Below are positions 60,612-64,000 of a stretch of 64,000 bases of DNA, in pieces. Position numbers and translations under genes: made by a program. The stretch is from Telluria antibiotica (lineage in GTDB: Bacteria; Pseudomonadota; Gammaproteobacteria; Burkholderiales; Burkholderiaceae_D): NCBI RefSeq assembly GCF_011682055.1, contig NZ_JAAQOM010000002.1:372001-436000 (forward strand), read 5' to 3'. The notes below the pieces were generated by a model, which worked only from the letters and a program-made list of their open reading frames with translations, was not told where the DNA came from and ran no database searches. Within the stretch, counting starts at the first letter, position 1, and each line of letters starts with the position of its first letter.

Positions 60612-62570
60612 GTGGGTAACGCCGCCACCCCGGACTACCCGCCGATCCCCGGCCACCTGCGCCTGTCGACCCGGATCGCGGGCGCGCTCGTCGGCTTCCT
60701 GCTGCTGGCGCTGACCGCGATCGGCACGACGCTGTGGCTGTCGTGGCAGTTGGAAGGGTCGGCCGCGGCCATCAACGAGACCGGCAGCGTGCGCAAGCAG
60801 GAATACCGGCTCGCGATGCTGCTCGGCCGCGACCCCGGCGCGCCCGGCGGCAGGTATGCCCGCGATGCACGCGCCCAGATCGCGGCGATCGATACGACGC
60901 TGGCCCTGATCGCGCGCGGCGACCCGCAGCGTCCCCTCGGACTGCCGCCGACGTCGACCATCCGCACGAGCTTCGACCTGGCCACCTTGCGCTGGCAGCG
61001 CGAACTGCGGCCGCTCGCGCTGCAGGTCTTGCAGGCTCGCGGCGACGAGCGCCTGCCGCCACTGCGCCAATTCCTGGCCGGCGTCGACGACTACGTGGGC
61101 CAGATCGACACGATCGTCGGGCTCATCGAACGCGACAACGAAGTGCGCACGTTCTGGCTGCGCGCGTCGCAGCTGGCGCTGATGGCCCTCGCGATGGGAG
61201 GCACGGTGGTCCTCGTGTACCTGATGTTCAGCCTCATCGTCGACCCCGTCGAGCGGCTGCACGCGGGCATGCGCAGCATGGCCGACACGGATTTCGGCGT
61301 CCGGCTGGACGTCGCGAGCCGCGACGAGTTCGGCCAGCTCGCGACGGGCTTCAATCACATGGCCGACCGCCTGGAACAGGTCTACGGCAGCCTGGAAGAC
61401 AAGGTGCGCGAGAAGACGGCCGCGCTGGAAGACCAGAACCGCGAACTGGCACTGCTGTACGACGGTGCCGCCTTCCTGCAGGTGCGCCAGACGCTGGAAC
61501 CGATGTGCGAGGGCTTCATCGAACGCATCATGCGCTACTTCGGCGCCGACGGCGCCTCGGTGCGGCTGATCGAGCCCAGCAACGACAAGGTGCACCTCGT
61601 CGTCCACGTGGGCCTGTCCGAGGAGATGGTCCGGGCGGAGCGCTGCATGCCCGTCGGCGATTGCGTGTGCGGCGAGGCCGCGCAAGGCCGCCACCCCGTC
61701 GTCCGCCTGCTGCGCGCCATGCCGCACGCGGCGCCGTCGCGCTGCGCGCAGGCGGGGTTCGCCACCGTGTCGGTATTCCAGATCTTCGCGCAAGAACAGC
61801 ACCTCGGCGTGTTCAGCCTGCATTTCCGTGCCGAGAAGAGTTTTAACGATCGGGAAGCCGCGCTGCTGGAAACGCTGGGCCGGCTGCTGGGCACGGGCAT
61901 CGAGAACATGCGGCTGGCGGCGCGCGAGCGCGAGATGGCGATTTCGGAAGAGCGCAATATGGTGGCGCGCGGGCTGCACGACAGCATCGCGCAAGGCCTG
62001 AACTTCCTGAACCTGCAGGTGCAGATGCTGGAAAAATCGCTGCAGGACGGCGACAGGCAGGAAGCGGCCGGGATCGTGCCGATGCTGCGCGCGGGCGTGC
62101 AGGAAAGCTACGAGGACGTCCGCGAGCTGTTGCAGAATTTCCGCAGCCGGCTGGAAGAGGATGATCTCAACAGCGCGCTGCGCAAGGCCGTGCGCAAGTT
62201 CCGCGCGCAGACGGGCGTCGACGCGAGCTTCGCCGCCGACGGCAGCGGCGGTCCTCCGTTTCCGCGCGAGGACCAGCTGCAGATCCTGTTCATCGTGCAG
62301 GAAGCGCTGTCGAACATCCGCAAGCACGCGCAGGCCGGCAAGGTGCTCGTCCGCGTTCGGGACGGCCAAGACTTTTCCCTATCGATCAGCGATAATGGCG
62401 TCGGGTTCGATTGCGCCGCCGTGCCGGCCGCGGGCGACAGCCACGTGGGGCTGCACATCATGCGCGAACGGGCCCGGCACATCAACGCCGACCTGGCCAT
62501 CGATTCCGGGCGCGGCACCGGCACCACCGTCCGCCTGCACGTGCCGAGCGCGCAGCGGCGGGCAGCCTGA
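60612..62570 (+). CDS. narX: NarX-type nitrate/nitrite sensor histidine kinase
   Basis: A 652-aa membrane kinase. TM1 is near 22-44; the periplasmic part begins with the P-box-like INETGSVRKQEYRL (about 55-68) that binds nitrate in NarX; TM2 is near 185-208; then a HAMP domain, a coiled coil, and a GAF-like domain with a cysteine group (AERCMPVGDCVCGEAAQG) as in NarX. The HisKA_3 box ISEERNMVARGLHDSIAQGL places the phospho-His at 456, and the ATPase domain ends with SDNGVGFD and GRGTGTTVRLHVP. Start GTG 60612 is one base after moaA. It pairs with the NarL-type regulator downstream. Confidence 0.9.
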   Translation: MGNAATPDYPPIPGHLRLSTRIAGALVGFLLLALTAIGTTLWLSWQLEGSAAAINETGSVRKQEYRLAMLLGRDPGAPGGRYARDARAQIAAIDTTLALIARGDPQRPLGLPPTSTIRTSFDLATLRWQRELRPLALQVLQARGDERLPPLRQFLAGVDDYVGQIDTIVGLIERDNEVRTFWLRASQLALMALAMGGTVVLVYLMFSLIVDPVERLHAGMRSMADTDFGVRLDVASRDEFGQLATGFNHMADRLEQVYGSLEDKVREKTAALEDQNRELALLYDGAAFLQVRQTLEPMCEGFIERIMRYFGADGASVRLIEPSNDKVHLVVHVGLSEEMVRAERCMPVGDCVCGEAAQGRHPVVRLLRAMPHAAPSRCAQAGFATVSVFQIFAQEQHLGVFSLHFRAEKSFNDREAALLETLGRLLGTGIENMRLAAREREMAISEERNMVARGLHDSIAQGLNFLNLQVQMLEKSLQDGDRQEAAGIVPMLRAGVQESYEDVRELLQNFRSRLEEDDLNSALRKAVRKFRAQTGVDASFAADGSGGPPFPREDQLQILFIVQEALSNIRKHAQAGKVLVRVRDGQDFSLSISDNGVGFDCAAVPAAGDSHVGLHIMRERARHINADLAIDSGRGTGTTVRLHVPSAQRRAA

Positions 62571-62588
62571 CATCGATTGGAGTATTGG

Positions 62589-63275
62589 ATGGACGACCCC
62601 CGCGAGCCGATCAGCGTGCTGCTGGTCGACGACCACACGTTGTTCCGCAGCGGCGTACGCTCGCTGCTGCAGCGCAATCCTCGTTTCGCCGTCGTCGGCG
62701 AAGCGTCGGACGGCATCGACGGCGTGAAACGGGCAATGCAACTGAAGCCGGACGTGATCCTGCTCGACCTGCACATGCCCGGTATGACGGGCGTCGAAAC
62801 GCTCGAACTGATCCTGCAGGGCTGGCCCGAGGCGGCCGTCATCATGCTGACCGTGTCGGAGGAAGGCGACGACCTGGCCAACGCGCTGCATGCCGGCGCG
62901 CGCGGCTACCTGATCAAGAACATCGACGCCGACTACCTGCAGCGCGCCATCGAGCGCGCGGCCGCCGGTGAATCCGTGCTGGCCGAATCGATGGCCGCCA
63001 AGCTCGTGGCCCAGTTGCAGAAGCAGCGCGAGCCGAAGGCGCCGGCGCCGCCGTCCGACCTCGACAAGCTGACGCCGCGCGAGCGCGAGATCCTTGCCTG
63101 CCTCGCGCGCGGCGAAAGCAACAAGCTGATCGCCCGCGTGCTCGACCTGGCCGAGAGCACGGTCAAGATCCACGTGCAGAACATCCTCAAGAAGCTGGGT
63201 CTGTCCAGCCGGGTGCAGGCGGCCGTGTTCGCGGTCGAGCAGGGGCTCGGCAGCAATCCGGATCGGCAGGCATGA
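62589..63275 (+). CDS. narL: NarL-type response regulator
   Basis: A 228-aa two-component regulator. The receiver domain has VLLVDDHTLFRSG with the phosphoacceptor at Asp60 (PDVILLDLHMPG) and Lys in YLIKN. The C-terminal LuxR/NarL helix-turn-helix is LTPREREILACLARGESNKLIARVLDLAESTVKIHVQNILKKL. ATG 62589 is preceded by GGAG at six bases. It completes the NarXL pair and could bind targets in this nitrate/NO module. Confidence 0.92.
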   Translation: MDDPREPISVLLVDDHTLFRSGVRSLLQRNPRFAVVGEASDGIDGVKRAMQLKPDVILLDLHMPGMTGVETLELILQGWPEAAVIMLTVSEEGDDLANALHAGARGYLIKNIDADYLQRAIERAAAGESVLAESMAAKLVAQLQKQREPKAPAPPSDLDKLTPREREILACLARGESNKLIARVLDLAESTVKIHVQNILKKLGLSSRVQAAVFAVEQGLGSNPDRQA

Positions 63276-63290
63276 GTTGACCGTTACCGC

Positions 63291-63368
63291 GTAGGGTGGA
63301 CTCCCCGGGCCCGCGCGGACGTTCGCGGACCGCAGGCGTCACGCGTGGGCCCGGGATGCCCACCCTAC
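63291..63368. repeat. Long inverted repeat / hairpin after narL
   Basis: GTAGGGTGGACTCCCCGGGC starts an arm at 63291, and the matching complement ends at 63368; the 22-bp arms agree at 19 positions, enclosing about 34 bp. It is of the kind of dispersed TAGGGTGG-ended repeat that can act as bidirectional terminator. It separates the convergent narL and hybrid kinase genes and includes the kinase stop codon (63365-63367). Confidence 0.7.
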
Positions 63369-64000
63369 CGCAGCGCCAATAACGCGTCCTTTGCCTCTTC
63401 GTACGCGGCGGTGAGCAGCGCCAGCTGCTCCTGCGCATCCTCGAAATTCTCCGACTTCCCCATCAACTCCAGATTCGTGCACGGCACCCGCATCCGGTTC
63501 GCCCCGATGAAGTCGATGCTGGACAACAAGTAGTGCGCCGTCGCCGCCAGCAGCTGGCCGTCGCGCTCGCGCACTGCGTGCGCCAGCTTGTGCAGCAGCT
63601 GCGGCACCTCGCCCACGAACGCGTTGGCCACCTCCTCCAGCAGTGAGGCGCCGTCGTCGTCGATCGCCCGCAACTGGCCGATGCGGCCCGCGTCCAGCAC
63701 CCCATCCCCGCGCCGGCGCGCGGCCACGTGCGCGTGCGCGGTCGCCAGCGCACGCTCCAGCACGTCCATCTCGATCGGCTTCGGCACGTAGTCGTTCATG
63801 CCCGCGTCCAGGCAGCGTTCGCGGTCGCCCGGCATGGCGTTCGCCGTCATCGCGATGATGTACGGGGCGTTCGCGCCGCCGAAGCGCGCACGCAGGCGGC
63901 GCGTCGCTTCCAGGCCGTCCATGTCCGGCATCTGCATGTCCATCAGGATCACCGGGTAGTCCTGGCGCTCGAGCGCCGCGACGGCTTCCACGCCGTTGCC
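63365..64000 (-). CDS. C-terminal part of a hybrid histidine kinase (receiver + HPt)
   Basis: 212 codons of a larger gene whose 5' part lies beyond the right edge. A receiver domain with the acceptor Asp in [19 protein letters not shown] is followed by [29 protein letters not shown], a linker, and an HPt domain with the phospho-His in [20 protein letters not shown]. The arrangement is typical of hybrid kinases such as BarA/ArcB types. The kinase core and sensor domains are not in the window, so the signal is unknown. Its stop codon TAG lies in the inverted repeat at 63291-63368. Confidence 0.9.
   Translation of the reverse strand, partial: GNGVEAVAALERQDYPVILMDMQMPDMDGLEATRRLRARFGGANAPYIIAMTANAMPGDRERCLDAGMNDYVPKPIEMDVLERALATAHAHVAARRRGDGVLDAGRIGQLRAIDDDGASLLEEVANAFVGEVPQLLHKLAHAVRERDGQLLAATAHYLLSSIDFIGANRMRVPCTNLELMGKSENFEDAQEQLALLTAAYEEAKDALLALR

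Noticed and set aside
1-64000. CRISPR arrays, tRNA/rRNA genes, prophage or integrative element boundaries
   Set aside because: No regularly spaced repeats, cloverleaf-like sequences with CCA context, integrases or attachment-site duplications were noticed; a covariance-model scan would be needed to be sure for RNAs.

Overview
The window reads as chromosome of a GC-rich betaproteobacterium of the Burkholderiales, most likely Oxalobacteraceae (Massilia/Telluria-like). That placement is an inference from codon bias, the Caulobacter/Xanthomonas-type TonB receptor, the pairing of phaC with pta/ackA, and UbiTUV. No rRNA, tRNA or CRISPR was seen. Most of the window is densely packed coding sequence, and most genes are confidently recognised families.

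Region 1 (1-12300) is a polysaccharide-use locus: a GH35 beta-galactosidase (cut by the left edge) behind a TonB-dependent receptor, two paralogous LacI regulators, an MFS transporter, and a heparinase II/III-like lyase followed by a GH105-type unsaturated glycuronyl hydrolase. Both degradation operons carry the same GGTAACGT operator half-site downstream of a similar promoter, so one LacI protein probably controls both. A nested inverted-repeat element (7507-7735), a clear rho-independent terminator and a transposase relic (12346-12468) lie in the gaps. Region 2 (12574-17664) is a four-gene MacAB-type ABC operon whose first adaptor protein holds two HlyD-like modules in one chain.

Region 3 (17691-28423) is a complete non-phosphorylative L-fucose pathway in two leftward transcription units. 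It includes a FucP symporter, mutarotase, aldo/keto reductase dehydrogenase, lactonase, a split UxaA-type dehydratase, an SDR, a Zn alcohol dehydrogenase, an FAH-family hydrolase yielding pyruvate plus L-lactate, an LldD-type lactate dehydrogenase, and an unusual GntR protein with two winged helices. Both units start at a near-identical 24-bp element. Region 4 (28461-39112) is mixed: a TPR protein, an orphan membrane protein, small or broken genes, a LysR/MFS pair, an acetolactate synthase divergent from an Lrp regulator, a broken LprI-like gene, a sulfate-binding protein and a GH74 xyloglucanase.

Region 5 (39162-64000) is an oxygen-limitation and nitric-oxide module: HemN, NnrS, quinol-type NO reductase (NorB), a broken nsrR, DUF2249, a broken membrane gene, an L,D-transpeptidase, PhaC, FabI, a MaoC-Pta fusion, AckA, a Dnr-like Crp/Fnr regulator, UbiU/UbiV/UbiT (oxygen-independent ubiquinone synthesis), a DGC-motif protein, B12-dependent NrdJ, MoaA, NarX/NarL-type sensors, and the end of a hybrid kinase. 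Several promoters here carry Fnr/Dnr-type palindromes at class II spacing from a -10. The norB promoter also has an NsrR-type palindrome over its start region although the adjacent nsrR gene has lost its iron-sulfur domain. The module fits survival and respiration under low oxygen: making NADH/ATP via acetate, storing reductant as polyhydroxyalkanoate, supplying dNTPs, haem and quinone without oxygen, and removing NO.
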